Shown: piece after piece, positions 6,244 to 13,439 of the stretch
How the letters are laid out: each line of letters opens with the position of its first letter
How positions within the stretch are numbered: position 1 is the first letter of the stretch
Assembly (NCBI GenBank): GCA_964536565.1
Contig: CAZHXK010000023.1
Span: 1 to 18,191, forward strand
Length of the DNA stretch: 18,191 nucleotides
Reading direction: 5' to 3'
Source of the DNA: GCA-002688135 sp964536565
Lineage (GTDB): Bacteria > Patescibacteriota > Patescibacteriia > Magasanikbacterales > GCA-002688135
Made by a program: the position numbers and the translations under genes
The notes under the pieces: model-generated
What the model saw: only the letters and a program-made list of their open reading frames with translations
Told to the model about the DNA's origin: nothing
Database searches by the model: none

Positions 6244-6924
6244 CTATAATGCGTAACGTCCGACTTCTTTATCGGCTTGTACGTGCCCCTTTCGGAGCGT
6301 TACAACACGCCTCTTTAGATGATTTACTACGTCCTTGTCATGTGTAACCAATAGCACTGTCGTACCAAACTCGTTCACTCGTTTCAAAATCTCTATAATA
6401 TCTTTTGAATTATGCGCATCCAAGTTTCCTGTTGGCTCGTCCGCTACGACGATTTTTGGTTTGTGTACGAGGGCACGAGCGATAACAACACGCTGCTGTT
6501 CTCCTCCTGAGACCTGCGTGGGGTAGCGATGCATTTTGTCTTCTAAGCCTACTATCTCGAGTACATGCGGAACAACTTTTCTAATGTGTGAGGGAGATGC
6601 GCCAACCACCTCCAAAGCAAATGCGACATTTTCAAAAAGAGTCTTCTTTTGGAGTAGTTTGAAGTCTTGAAAAATAACTCCAATCTGTCTGCGCAGAATG
6701 GGAACTTCGTGGGATCTGATATCACTAATATCCCATCCACCAATTACGATTGAGCCCTTGCTCGGTTGTTCTTCCGCAATCAACAACTTCACCATCGTAG
6801 ACTTCCCTGCTCCTGACTCTCCAACTATCGAGACAAATTCTCCTGCTTTCACATGAAGATTCATGCCACGAATTGCATGAACATCACCCGGATAATTTTT
6901 TGCCACTTGTTTGAAGTGAATCAT
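6244..6924 (-). CDS. ftsE: Cell division ATP-binding protein FtsE
   Basis: 226-residue ABC ATPase, the usual FtsE length. Visible motifs: Walker A GESGAGKST (35-43), Q-loop Gln86 in VIFQDFKLL, signature VSGGEQQR (138-145), Walker B KIVVADEPTG (157-166) and the switch His in LLVTHDKD (about 195). The start FKQVAKNYPGDVHAIRGMNL is typical for FtsE. It lies directly before ftsX. The ATG at 6924 follows an extended -10 by 7 nt and no Shine-Dalgarno is present, so a leaderless mRNA is predicted, while the downstream ftsX has an AGGAGG. Confidence 0.95.
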   Translation of the reverse strand: MIHFKQVAKNYPGDVHAIRGMNLHVKAGEFVSIVGESGAGKSTMVKLLIAEEQPSKGSIVIGGWDISDIRSHEVPILRRQIGVIFQDFKLLQKKTLFENVAFALEVVGASPSHIRKVVPHVLEIVGLEDKMHRYPTQVSGGEQQRVVIARALVHKPKIVVADEPTGNLDAHNSKDIIEILKRVNEFGTTVLLVTHDKDVVNHLKRRVVTLRKGHVQADKEVGRYAL

Positions 6925-6931
6925 GACTTAT

Positions 6932-6940
6932 ATTATATCA
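6932..6940 (-). promoter_or_regulatory. Extended -10 promoter of ftsEX, leaderless arrangement
   Basis: TGATATAAT (6940-6932), a consensus extended -10, with only 7 nt between it and the ftsE ATG. The -35 (TTCTAC at 17 bp) is weak, as is common with extended -10 promoters. Confidence 0.65.
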
Positions 6941-6975
6941 GATTGTGCGACATTGTAGAATCGCATTTTGTGAGA

Positions 6976-6991
6976 TATACTTGTGTATATT
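6976..6991 (+). promoter_or_regulatory. Candidate -10 boxes for the small membrane protein at 7007
   Basis: Two candidates: TATACT (6976-6981, with TTGTAG 17 bp upstream) and TATATT (6986-6991). Predicted leaders are about 18 and 9 nt; neither holds a Shine-Dalgarno. The region is shared with the divergent ftsE promoter. Confidence 0.4.
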
Positions 6992-7006
6992 TGATAACAA
7001 ATTTAT

Positions 7007-7411
7007 ATGCCCAGTCCATTACCAAACATCCCTGGCAAAACAGGTGCCCGACCACTGTTTATTACCATCGCATCTATCCTGATGATCATTGGTGCTGCGA
7101 TTGTGTTAGTACTATTATTAGTTGGTGGTTTTCTTGCATTCACTGTTGTGTCTACACTGAGCGTTGCGGGAATTATTTTCATCATGGCTGTTGGTGTTGT
7201 GTCAGTTGCACTGCAAATCGCTGCTGCAGTTGGCATGCTGCTCATGAAGCAATGGGCGTATTGGTTGGTACTGATTGTCTTTGTCATTAGCTTGATTGTT
7301 CCACTGCGCGAAACATTTGGCGGCACATTCTCCGTGAGTAGCTGGTTGGCTCCTCTGTTTCTGGGTATTGTGTTTGGATATCTCCACAAGATCAAGAAAG
7401 TACTGCGTTAG
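7007..7411 (+). CDS. Small membrane protein, four TM, unknown function
   Basis: 134 residues. After a Pro-rich start (MPSPLPNIPGKTGARP) come about four hydrophobic segments (about 16-45, 50-72, 83-103, 108-127), with a basic tail HKIKKVLR. The RPLFITIASILMIIG opening and a KQWAYWLVLIVF segment resemble small multi-TM proteins common in many bacteria, but no named family can be fixed by eye. The ATG has no ribosome binding site (preceding bases AACAAATTTAT). It is divergent from ftsE and upstream of tRNA-Thr. It is supported by a long frame, hydrophobic periodicity and a plausible promoter. Confidence 0.72.
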   Translation: MPSPLPNIPGKTGARPLFITIASILMIIGAAIVLVLLLVGGFLAFTVVSTLSVAGIIFIMAVGVVSVALQIAAAVGMLLMKQWAYWLVLIVFVISLIVPLRETFGGTFSVSSWLAPLFLGIVFGYLHKIKKVLR

Positions 7412-7426
7412 GTTTAGTACTATAGC

Positions 7427-7432
7427 TATACT
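7427..7432 (+). promoter_or_regulatory. Likely -10 box of tRNA-Thr
   Basis: TATACT 26 nt before the mature tRNA 5' end. No convincing -35 at 16-18 bp. Confidence 0.4.
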
Positions 7433-7458
7433 GCTCGTACTAAAATGCAAGCGTCCAC

Positions 7459-7531
7459 GCCACTGTAGCTCAGTTGGTAGAGCGATTCCTTCGTAAGGAA
7501 GTGGTCCCCGGTTCAAGTCCGGGCAGTGGCT
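7459..7531 (+). tRNA. tRNA-Thr (anticodon CGT)
   Basis: 73 nt. Acceptor GCCACTG/CAGTGGC with discriminator T, D arm GCTC...GAGC, anticodon loop TTCGTAA (anticodon CGT), T arm CCCGG TTCAAGT CCGGG. The top anticodon-stem pair is A-G (27-43). CCA is not encoded. Confidence 0.95.
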
Positions 7532-7535
7532 GTTG

Positions 7536-7559
7536 AAATCCGCGCCTGCGGATTTTTTT
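7536..7559 (+). terminator. Terminator of tRNA-Thr
   Basis: AAATCCGC (7536-7543), loop GCCT, GCGGATTT (7548-7555), then T run to 7559. It lies 4 nt after the tRNA. Confidence 0.9.
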
Positions 7560-7570
7560 GTACATATGCA

Positions 7571-7599
7571 TTGACATGACTGCTGATTTGTGATAGTCT
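7571..7599 (+). promoter_or_regulatory. Promoter of the zinc-ribbon / membrane protein pair
   Basis: Consensus TTGACA (7571-7576), 17 bp, TAGTCT (7594-7599) with an extended TGA before it. The leader is about 34 nt and carries AAAGGAG (7628-7634). Confidence 0.7.
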
Positions 7600-7639
7600 C
7601 ACCCTAACCCTGTTCTTTTACCTATTTAAAGGAGTGATG

Positions 7640-7891
7640 ATGACTCTTAATTGTTCTACATGCCACAGTAATCTGAAACCTGACGAGCGTGGCGATACCT
7701 GTCTGACATGCGAGAGCATGTCGTCGGATGTAGTTCCTGGCGATGACGTTCAAATGCTGAGCCCTGAAGTCGATTTCTCAGTCATTCAGACGTACCATGT
7801 CGATGGTTTTGATGACCCACTGTATCCCGAATTTGTTCCAGTTCATAGCACCGTCAGTCCGTCACACGGGCTTCTGAGCAGTCAGGTCTAG
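7640..7891 (+). CDS. Small zinc-ribbon protein, unknown function
   Basis: 83 residues. Two Cys pairs, Cys5-x2-Cys8 and Cys21-x2-Cys24, 12 residues apart, fit a small zinc ribbon. The rest is acidic and without a recognisable domain (DDVQMLSPEVDFSVIQ, DGFDDPLYPEF). The start at 7640 is preferred because AAAGGAG ends 5 nt before it; ATG at 7637 and GTG at 7634 are in frame but too close. It is first in a two-gene unit with the membrane protein at 7900 and has a good promoter, which argues that it is a real gene despite its size. Confidence 0.66.
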   Translation: MTLNCSTCHSNLKPDERGDTCLTCESMSSDVVPGDDVQMLSPEVDFSVIQTYHVDGFDDPLYPEFVPVHSTVSPSHGLLSSQV

Positions 7892-7899
7892 TAGCTGCG

Positions 7900-8190
7900 A
7901 TGTGGTATATCGCATGGTTTCTTGCCTGGTCGATCCATATTATTTGGGTGCTGCCTTGTATGCAGCTTACTGCTCTGATCTTTCGCATCGACTGGGATTC
8001 AAAAAAGGCCTTTGTCTACATGATGTGTATCTGGCTTTGTGTGGTGATCGTTTGTGGTGGTTGTCCTGCGTCTCACCTCACAGACTGGATTGATGTTCAG
8101 GCAGGCTGGAAGCAAGAGCTTGCCTACTCGTTTGACGATTCACTCGCATACCAGTTTATAGTGCGCCCACTCGCGGCCCTTTTCGCATAA
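7900..8190 (+). CDS. Small membrane protein, possibly DUF2784-like
   Basis: 96 residues. Two hydrophobic segments (about 2-28 and 36-55), then GGCPASHLTDWID and a C-terminal stretch with AYSFDDSLAYQFIVRPL. The layout (His in the first helix, a CP.T.LE..L-like motif after the second, then SF...Y) recalls DUF2784, but the match is loose and is an inference. The ATG is 8 nt after the zinc-ribbon stop and lacks a Shine-Dalgarno, so translation is probably coupled. A terminator starts at the next base after the stop. Confidence 0.62.
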   Translation: MWYIAWFLAWSIHIIWVLPCMQLTALIFRIDWDSKKAFVYMMCIWLCVVIVCGGCPASHLTDWIDVQAGWKQELAYSFDDSLAYQFIVRPLAALFA

Positions 8191-8217
8191 GCAGTTGGAA
8201 TACCAGCTGCTTTTTTT
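8191..8217 (+). terminator. Terminator of the zinc-ribbon unit
   Basis: GCAGTTGG (8191-8198), loop AATA, CCAGCTGC (8203-8210), seven T. One G-T wobble. It abuts the stop codon. Confidence 0.88.
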
Positions 8218-8221
8218 GTAC

Positions 8222-8248
8222 CAAAAAATGGTGCTCGCACTCCATCAA
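8222..8248 (-). terminator. Weak candidate terminator of the translin-to-ftsB operon
   Basis: On the minus strand a short imperfect hairpin around GTG-CGAG-CAC is followed by ACCATTTTTT. The stem has bulges and is weak; the T run is clear. It is the only candidate in the gap after ftsB. Confidence 0.3.
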
Positions 8249-8252
8249 ATTA

Positions 8253-8627
8253 CTATGTCTTCGGTTTCTCATGCTCAAAGAATCTGAGCCACCACCTCAT
8301 GGGATTTGAGAGTTGCTTTTTATTTTGTAACAATTTCTGCTCACCTGATACTTCCTCTCTCTGTATGACCGCTGCTTTTTCACCAGGCATTCTTAGCCCA
8401 AACTGCTCGCGTGCTTGTTCCTCGGCGTATGCTGTCGATTGGATTCGTTTGAGAAGTGCAGAGAGCTCAGAGCGTTCATGTTCAAGATTCTGCTGATCAG
8501 ATTCTAGCTGAGCAATTTCTTTATTTACATTGTAGTTACGAATATACGATCTGCCAAAACCTAGGGAGAACATGCCTGTGAGCACAAGTGTTATGGCGAT
8601 CATCCATTTTGATGTGATGAAGTTCAT
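8253..8627 (-). CDS. ftsB: FtsB/DivIC-type septum formation initiator
   Basis: 124 residues. A short cytoplasmic start, one membrane helix (about 7-25), then a Leu/Gln/Glu-rich coiled coil (about 34-66: NKEIAQLESDQQNLEHERSE), and the C-terminal family signature AEEQAREQFGLRMPGEKAAV (normally E..ARE.lg...PGE). FtsB/DivIC joins FtsL and FtsQ/DivIB in the divisome core and activates FtsWI. Its ATG overlaps the stop of the PH-domain gene (ATGA, 8627-8624), so it is translationally coupled. It is last in the murein operon. Confidence 0.85.
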   Translation of the reverse strand: MNFITSKWMIAITLVLTGMFSLGFGRSYIRNYNVNKEIAQLESDQQNLEHERSELSALLKRIQSTAYAEEQAREQFGLRMPGEKAAVIQREEVSGEQKLLQNKKQLSNPMRWWLRFFEHEKPKT

Positions 8628-9325
8628 AATTCACGTGCTTCGTTAGTAGACTCTTCTGATGCGGCGAGTCGTGCCTTAGTTTTGCTTTTCTTCTTTTTCT
8701 TATTGAGCTCACCGTACTTTACCATGCGTCCGTCGACAGCCTGTTTCAGTCGCTTCAGTTCTGTGCGTGATAGATACTTTAGTTCGTGCACCATGGTGTA
8801 CAGTCGCGCATGCGCTTCATGTTTGGGCGACTGTCTATCTTTACTATCCTGATGCTCCTGACGAAGATCGAGGATTATGTCCTGTACCTCCATTGGGTTA
8901 CGCACATGCTGTAACTCCAAGTGCATCTGTCCATTCGCCCCAATGATCACTAGCGTTCCAAACCTGAATAGAGTAGGAATCATTCCTTTCTGTCTCACGG
9001 TGACGTCATCGATTTGATCAAACTTTAACTCTGATATTTCCTTGTTGAATACGCCTTTCTTCTCTATGTCTACTATTCTTTGGTTCGTAATAATAATAAC
9101 ATCACTATTTCTTTTCTTAAGTGCGCCCGTGACGAGTATGAGTGAGATGCCCAGCGTACTGCCGAGAATCACCATCCCAATAAGTCCCTGAGCCATGAGT
9201 CGAAACAGAAATAGGAACGCAGCACTTGCGAGTACGAACGCGAAAAAGAACTGGCTCGTATATGCGCCGTAGCTTGGATATATGTTTGAAATAAGTTCCT
9301 CGCCCTCCTTGAACTTGAGATTCAT
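8624..9325 (-). CDS. Membrane-anchored bacterial PH-domain protein (YdbS/bPH2-like)
   Basis: 233 residues. Two membrane helices (about 24-43 and 48-69), then a PH-like beta domain with the family stretch IIITNQRIVDIEKKGVFNKEI (about 77-97), KFDQIDDVTVRQKG and LFRFGTLVI (about 118-127), which is typical of bPH2/YdbS-like proteins. A charged tail of about 75 residues ends in a run of lysines (KKKKKSKTKAR) and is probably disordered or binds acidic partners. Function of the family is not established. It starts 4 nt after murE and overlaps ftsB by four bases, so it is embedded in a cell-wall/division operon. Confidence 0.82.
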   Translation of the reverse strand: MNLKFKEGEELISNIYPSYGAYTSQFFFAFVLASAAFLFLFRLMAQGLIGMVILGSTLGISLILVTGALKKRNSDVIIITNQRIVDIEKKGVFNKEISELKFDQIDDVTVRQKGMIPTLFRFGTLVIIGANGQMHLELQHVRNPMEVQDIILDLRQEHQDSKDRQSPKHEAHARLYTMVHELKYLSRTELKRLKQAVDGRMVKYGELNKKKKKSKTKARLAASEESTNEAREL

Positions 9326-9329
9326 ACGT

Positions 9330-10754
9330 TTACGAATTCATCTGTCGGATGCGGATCGCTTGGCGTGCCGCTTCTCTGTCATCCCATTTTACCTTTTTTC
9401 CGCCCGCAATGCACATCGCCTGCTCGGCACCCTTACCCGTGAGCAGCACTACATCCCCTGTTTGTGCTAAATCTATTGCTTTTTGGATCGCTTGTTGTCG
9501 ATCTAGTATGGTAAATAATGTCGTTCCTTTCTCTTTACCAGCTTCTGATGCACCAGCAGCTACTTCATTAATAATCTGTTGTGGATCATCATCATAGGGA
9601 TCCTCATTTGTAATAATAACGATATCAGCGACTTCTGCTGCCATCTTGCCGAGCGTTGGTCTTTTTTCGGTATCGCGTCCTCCTCCGCACGCTCCGAGCA
9701 CATGGATGATTTTATTTCTTTCCATGGTTTTGATAACAGACTGGAGTGCCTTCATGGATTCTAGTTCTGGTGCGTAGTCCACAATTACTTTAAAATCCTG
9801 ACCCTCGTCTACCTTCTCAAACCGTCCAGGAACCTGCATCGGTCCATCGAGAATATTTGCAAGCTGTTTGAAATCCATTCCTCGTGATAGTCCTACTGAA
9901 ACAGCTGCAAGTGCATTGTATACGTTGTATACCCCCGGAAGTTCTATATGAAAACCCGCACTTCCTATACGGAATGTTGTATGATCTGCACGACACTCGA
10001 CATTCGTCGCACGAACAATTCCGTAGCCCTTTGGTCCATCTCCTGAGTCGTCGTCGATTCCATACAGATACTTTTCTTGTGCATCGAACGATGAAAAATA
10101 CTCCATATGTTCGTCATCGCCATTTGCGATAATAGTTTTGCAGATTTTCTCGCTTGGAGTCCTGTTGTTGTATTCTTTGTTATCTGCGTACACCTTCTCG
10201 GTGTCATTCTCAGTGACTGAGTATTTTTTTATCGATTTTGAAAGACGTTCAAATAATTTGCCTTTTTCTTTTTTGTATTTTTCAAATGAGCCATGCGATT
10301 CGATGTGCTCAGGCGTGAGATTCGTAAACACCGCGATATCAAAGTCGATACCGTCTGCTCTGTGTTGCATAAGCCCCTGCGATGAGACTTCCACAACTGC
10401 GTATTTTACGTCCTCATCCGCCATTCTGCGCAATAACTTCTGCAATTGAAATCTTCCAAGCATCGTCATTTTTGTATCATTCAGCCAACGCTTTGAACCG
10501 ATTTGGAATTCGACTGTTGTTGCCATACCAACCTTGTGTCCGGTTGCGTCGAGCACGCGTGCAATGAGATGGCATGTTGTAGACTTTCCGTTTGTCCCTG
10601 TAACACCAATAACCAGCATTTCTCGTGATGGATGCTTGTACATGAGTGCCGCGAGATGCGAGAGGCCCTTGTGGTACCACAACATCGCCCTTTCAGGCAG
10701 TACACTCTTGAGACGTTCTTTAACTCTGTGAAACATAGAATAAAACGGTATCAC
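9330..10754 (-). CDS. murE: MurE-type UDP-MurNAc-dipeptide:amino acid ligase, short N-terminus
   Basis: Up to 474 residues. The family adds the third residue to the stem peptide of UDP-MurNAc-L-Ala-D-Glu, using ATP. Visible motifs: P-loop GVTGTNGKST (50-59), TMLGRFQLQKLL, VEVSSQGLMQHR (121-132), NLTPEHIESHGSFEKYKKEKGKLF with the likely carbamylated Lys164, NVYNALAA, VDYAPELESM, CGGGRDTEKRP (356-366) and TGKGAEQ (439-445). The P-loop is at residue 53 rather than near 116 as in E. coli, so most of the N-terminal UDP-binding domain is missing. The DNPR motif that reads meso-diaminopimelate is EDPY here (384-387), and two usual His (YAH, GKGHE) are absent. The start is GTG 10754 or ATG 10736; neither has a Shine-Dalgarno. 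The gene lies 22 nt after murD. Confidence 0.88.
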   Translation of the reverse strand: MIPFYSMFHRVKERLKSVLPERAMLWYHKGLSHLAALMYKHPSREMLVIGVTGTNGKSTTCHLIARVLDATGHKVGMATTVEFQIGSKRWLNDTKMTMLGRFQLQKLLRRMADEDVKYAVVEVSSQGLMQHRADGIDFDIAVFTNLTPEHIESHGSFEKYKKEKGKLFERLSKSIKKYSVTENDTEKVYADNKEYNNRTPSEKICKTIIANGDDEHMEYFSSFDAQEKYLYGIDDDSGDGPKGYGIVRATNVECRADHTTFRIGSAGFHIELPGVYNVYNALAAVSVGLSRGMDFKQLANILDGPMQVPGRFEKVDEGQDFKVIVDYAPELESMKALQSVIKTMERNKIIHVLGACGGGRDTEKRPTLGKMAAEVADIVIITNEDPYDDDPQQIINEVAAGASEAGKEKGTTLFTILDRQQAIQKAIDLAQTGDVVLLTGKGAEQAMCIAGGKKVKWDDREAARQAIRIRQMNS

Positions 10755-10776
10755 GGGCTTTATTGAGTGTAAAGAT

Positions 10777-12177
10777 CTACTTTAAGTTTAGAATGAGTCG
10801 ATTAAACTGGTCCCCTCTGTCGAACTCATTTTTGAAGCCATTGAAACTTGCTGCGCCTGGAGAAAATACGATGTTGTCCCCTCTCTGGGCAATTTCGATT
10901 GCGATTTTTACAGCCTGCTTCAGATCCTTTGCAAAGAGTGGATGGTATCCATATTTCTTGATAGCAGCACACATCTTCTTTGTAGCATCACCTGGAATGA
11001 GGATAATGGACTTTGTGTGCTTTGCAGCCACTTTCGCCCATTTAGTGTAGTCCAGCTCTTTGTCCTTTCCTCCAGCAATCAGCAGTACATCTCGTCTTTC
11101 CACGAATGCATTTATGGCTGCGATCATCGCATCAGGTGTTGTAGCTGTCGCGTCGTTATAGAAATCGATATCCTTCCAATGCCGGATGTGTTCCAACCTG
11201 TACGTAATTCCTTTGAATTCCTTGATAACCTTACGGATGGCCGCGAGAGGTATACGCAGACTCAGAGCTGCCGCTGTCGCAAACATGATGTTCTGGGTGT
11301 TGTGTTCGCCAAAGAGCGGATACTCACCTTCCCTCACAATATTCTTCAGCTTTCCATCCTTTCTGTACGTGATCATTCCATCTTTTGTGAATATTCCGTC
11401 TGCCCGCCCAGGAAGCGGCTTTAACGATACCCAACACACACTGCCTTTTGCCTTTTTGGACATCGCTCTCGTTCGAGCATCGTCGTAGTTGAGAATTATT
11501 GTATTTTTGCTGCCCTGATATTTGAAAATTTCCACTTTGTCCTTCATATACGCCTGCATGGACGGATACATGTTCTGGTGGTCATTCATGATGTTTGTGA
11601 CGACCGCAACCTTCGGACTCTTTTGAATCGACCGTAAACCGCGGAGTAGCCAACTAGATAGCTCAGCAACAACAAGCTCGCCTCGGTATGTCTCTAGGAA
11701 TTGCAATGGTGATACGCCAATATTCCCTGCTAGCTTTGCGTCCGGGAATTTTTCTTTTGCCATTGCGTGTAGTATTGAGGTTGTGGTTGATTTCCCTCGC
11801 GTGCCCGTAACCGCCACGCAGTTTGCTTTGGGATGCAGAAAAAAGAGTGTCCAATCATTCACAATCGGTATTCCCTTCTTTCGTGCCTCTACAATCATCT
11901 GATTTACATCTGGGACGCCTGGGTTCTGAACAACAACATCAACATCATTCATCAGGTTTACATTGTGTTTTTTGCCCAAGTCGAACGTGATGTTTGCGAA
12001 GTTCTTGAGCTGCTTTACATTCTCTCGGAGCTGAGTTCGTGTTTTCACATCGCTTATGACCACATCTGCACCATTGCGAGCAAAAAATTGTGCCGATGAT
12101 ACGCCGCTTCCTTGTGTGTATCCCCCGAGTCCTACGATCAGCACTTTTGTGCTTTTGAAGAATTTTGTTTGTGCCAT
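10777..12177 (-). CDS. murD: MurD, UDP-MurNAc-L-alanine:D-glutamate ligase
   Basis: 466 residues, near the usual length. It adds D-Glu to UDP-MurNAc-L-Ala in the cytoplasm. The N-terminal Rossmann-like domain (KVLIVGLGGYTQGSGVSSA, 11-29) binds the UDP moiety in this family; then VVQNPGVP, P-loop VTGTRGKST (123-131, with Arg where Asn is usual), GNIG (151-154), ELSSW (172-176, usually ELSSFQL), NIMNDH (195-200), YMKDK with the likely carbamylated Lys214, FGEHNTQN, YNDATATTPDA (340-350) and SPGAASFNGFKNEFDRGDQF (439-458). The ATG follows the GT2 stop by one base (TAA-C-ATG), with no Shine-Dalgarno. It precedes murE, a different order from the classical dcw cluster. Confidence 0.93.
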   Translation of the reverse strand: MAQTKFFKSTKVLIVGLGGYTQGSGVSSAQFFARNGADVVISDVKTRTQLRENVKQLKNFANITFDLGKKHNVNLMNDVDVVVQNPGVPDVNQMIVEARKKGIPIVNDWTLFFLHPKANCVAVTGTRGKSTTTSILHAMAKEKFPDAKLAGNIGVSPLQFLETYRGELVVAELSSWLLRGLRSIQKSPKVAVVTNIMNDHQNMYPSMQAYMKDKVEIFKYQGSKNTIILNYDDARTRAMSKKAKGSVCWVSLKPLPGRADGIFTKDGMITYRKDGKLKNIVREGEYPLFGEHNTQNIMFATAAALSLRIPLAAIRKVIKEFKGITYRLEHIRHWKDIDFYNDATATTPDAMIAAINAFVERRDVLLIAGGKDKELDYTKWAKVAAKHTKSIILIPGDATKKMCAAIKKYGYHPLFAKDLKQAVKIAIEIAQRGDNIVFSPGAASFNGFKNEFDRGDQFNRLILNLK

Positions 12178-12178
12178 G

Positions 12179-12820
12179 TTATATTCTAAATGGAATTGAT
12201 ATATACGCCCACAATATCTGGAGGTCCATTTTTATGTAACTCCATGCTGCCTGTGCTGCATTTATCTTCTCGAATTTCTTGACCATGCTTACGCCTTCCA
12301 TTGCTGCTGTCGTCACCGCGAGTCTGTACTTCCTACAGTGGAAGTTCATTGCAACCTCAATCATAAACCCTTTCTTCAGCGAATGCTTGAGTCGCGTAAA
12401 AACCTCTCTACGTATTGCACGCTCTCCACTAATGAGCGGAAGCTTATGCCCAATTCTTCGGTATAGCCACGATCTATCTCGCAGGCCGATACACATATGA
12501 GCTTTTTTATTTTTCACCGGTGCTACAAGCATATCTGCATGCGCAGCTGTGAATCCAACGAGATCCGCATCCACAAACAGAATTATGTGCGCATCCGTCT
12601 CACGCACACCTTTGTCCATTGCTTGTGCCTTTCCCAAAGAGCTCTTGTTTATTCGTACCATGTCCGCACCAGCCAGCTTTGCCTCATCCGCAGTGTCATC
12701 CGTCGATCCATCTGAAACGACTATAACTTCATCCACGTACCGAGCTTCTTTGAGGGCACGTACAATCGAGCCTACTGTTTTCGCTTCGTTGTATGCTGGC
12801 ACGACAGCTGCTACTTTCAT
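12179..12820 (-). CDS. Family 2 glycosyltransferase
   Basis: 213 residues from the ATG at 12820. GT-A fold motifs: VVPAYNEAKTVGSIV, EVIVVSDGSTDDTADEA, LGKAQAMDKGV and the metal-binding DxD region ILFVDADLVG. There are no clear membrane helices, so it is a soluble DPM1/UgtP-type transferase acting at the inner face. Donor and acceptor cannot be read. A longer frame opens at 12850, but the ATG at 12820 follows the translin stop after one base (TAG-T-ATG) and starts just before the MKVAAVVPAYNE strand, so it is preferred. Its place between translin and murD suggests a glycan or lipid-linked precursor role (inference). Confidence 0.87.
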   Translation of the reverse strand: MKVAAVVPAYNEAKTVGSIVRALKEARYVDEVIVVSDGSTDDTADEAKLAGADMVRINKSSLGKAQAMDKGVRETDAHIILFVDADLVGFTAAHADMLVAPVKNKKAHMCIGLRDRSWLYRRIGHKLPLISGERAIRREVFTRLKHSLKKGFMIEVAMNFHCRKYRLAVTTAAMEGVSMVKKFEKINAAQAAWSYIKMDLQILWAYISIPFRI

Positions 12821-12821
12821 A

Positions 12822-13391
12822 CTAATCGCGGAGTGAAAGTTCGTATGCAATATGCTCTAACTTTCTGTTGTGGCTTTTAGCCTGGTCGAATTTCTGACGG
12901 AGGTAGCCAGTAAAGTCCTGAGTGTATAACTGTTCCATGATGTCCTGTGTGATTGTCGTGAGTCGTGCTACTTCTGCAATGTCCTTTTTTGTGGCTGCTT
13001 TTGTTGCAGCCCGCACAATCTCCCCCACCACATCTGAAAGTGCTCCGTAGTACGTTTCCGTTGGCAGTGTAATTCCCTTTATCGCATTAATTTGTTTTCC
13101 CTCAAGCACCATCATGAACAATGCTGCTTCCGCATATTCCTCGCGAGCTGCAGCACACGGCCCTTTTCTGGCTGACGCGTTGAACTTCTGCACCACCTTT
13201 AGAATCTTTGCTGACTTTTCAAGCTCCGCTTTTGCCTGCTTGGTGTCTCCTCTATGCATAGCGAATATTGCACGCTTTGCAGTGTGGAGCGCCTTGTCTG
13301 CTTGCGTATTACATTGGCGTTTTTTCCCATCTGTTTCTGAGTATTCTTTTGCAATTTTTTTGAAGAATGCCTTGTTTATGTGTGTTGTCAT
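12822..13391 (-). CDS. Translin/TRAX-family protein, possible RNase
   Basis: 189 residues from the ATG at 13391. Mostly helical. The family pattern is clear in order: AKRAIFAMHRGDTKQAKAEL, an EEYAEAALF helix (residues 84-92), a GALSDVVGEIVRAA helix (116-129), and the C-terminal YLRQKFDQAKSHNRKLEHI followed by AYEL (family: LR.K.D..K...RK.E...YDL). In the TRAX subunit of C3PO the catalytic residues are two Glu of an EYxEA motif and an Asp of a DLxGEL motif. The equivalents Glu85, Glu88 and Asp120 are all present, so RNase activity is plausible (inference). The family is best known from eukaryotes and archaea. Codon 9 of a longer frame (from 13415) is taken as start because an extended -10 lies 8 nt upstream of it. 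It is first in the murein operon. Confidence 0.82.
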   Translation of the reverse strand: MTTHINKAFFKKIAKEYSETDGKKRQCNTQADKALHTAKRAIFAMHRGDTKQAKAELEKSAKILKVVQKFNASARKGPCAAAREEYAEAALFMMVLEGKQINAIKGITLPTETYYGALSDVVGEIVRAATKAATKKDIAEVARLTTITQDIMEQLYTQDFTGYLRQKFDQAKSHNRKLEHIAYELSLRD

Positions 13392-13399
13392 AGGGATAC

Positions 13400-13428
13400 A
13401 TAATATCAGTTTCATCGTAGTTACTCAA
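13400..13428 (-). promoter_or_regulatory. Promoter of the translin-GT2-murDE-PH-ftsB operon, leaderless arrangement
   Basis: TTGAGT (13428-13423), 17 bp, TATTAT (13405-13400) with TGA before it (extended -10). Eight bases separate the -10 from the ATG at 13391, so transcription should start at or next to the start codon. Confidence 0.68.
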
Positions 13429-13439
13429 TCTCTGTGCCT

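Noticed and set aside
6853..7290. Plus-strand frame from ftsE into the small membrane protein gene
   Set aside because: Cys/His/Tyr-rich composition typical of an out-of-frame reading; it covers both divergent promoters.
7202..7516. Minus-strand frame over tRNA-Thr and the small membrane protein
   Set aside because: It overlaps a tRNA and the complement of a better supported gene.
10942..11424. Long plus-strand frame antisense to murD
   Set aside because: No promoter, ribosome binding site or recognisable protein; murD is clear on the other strand.
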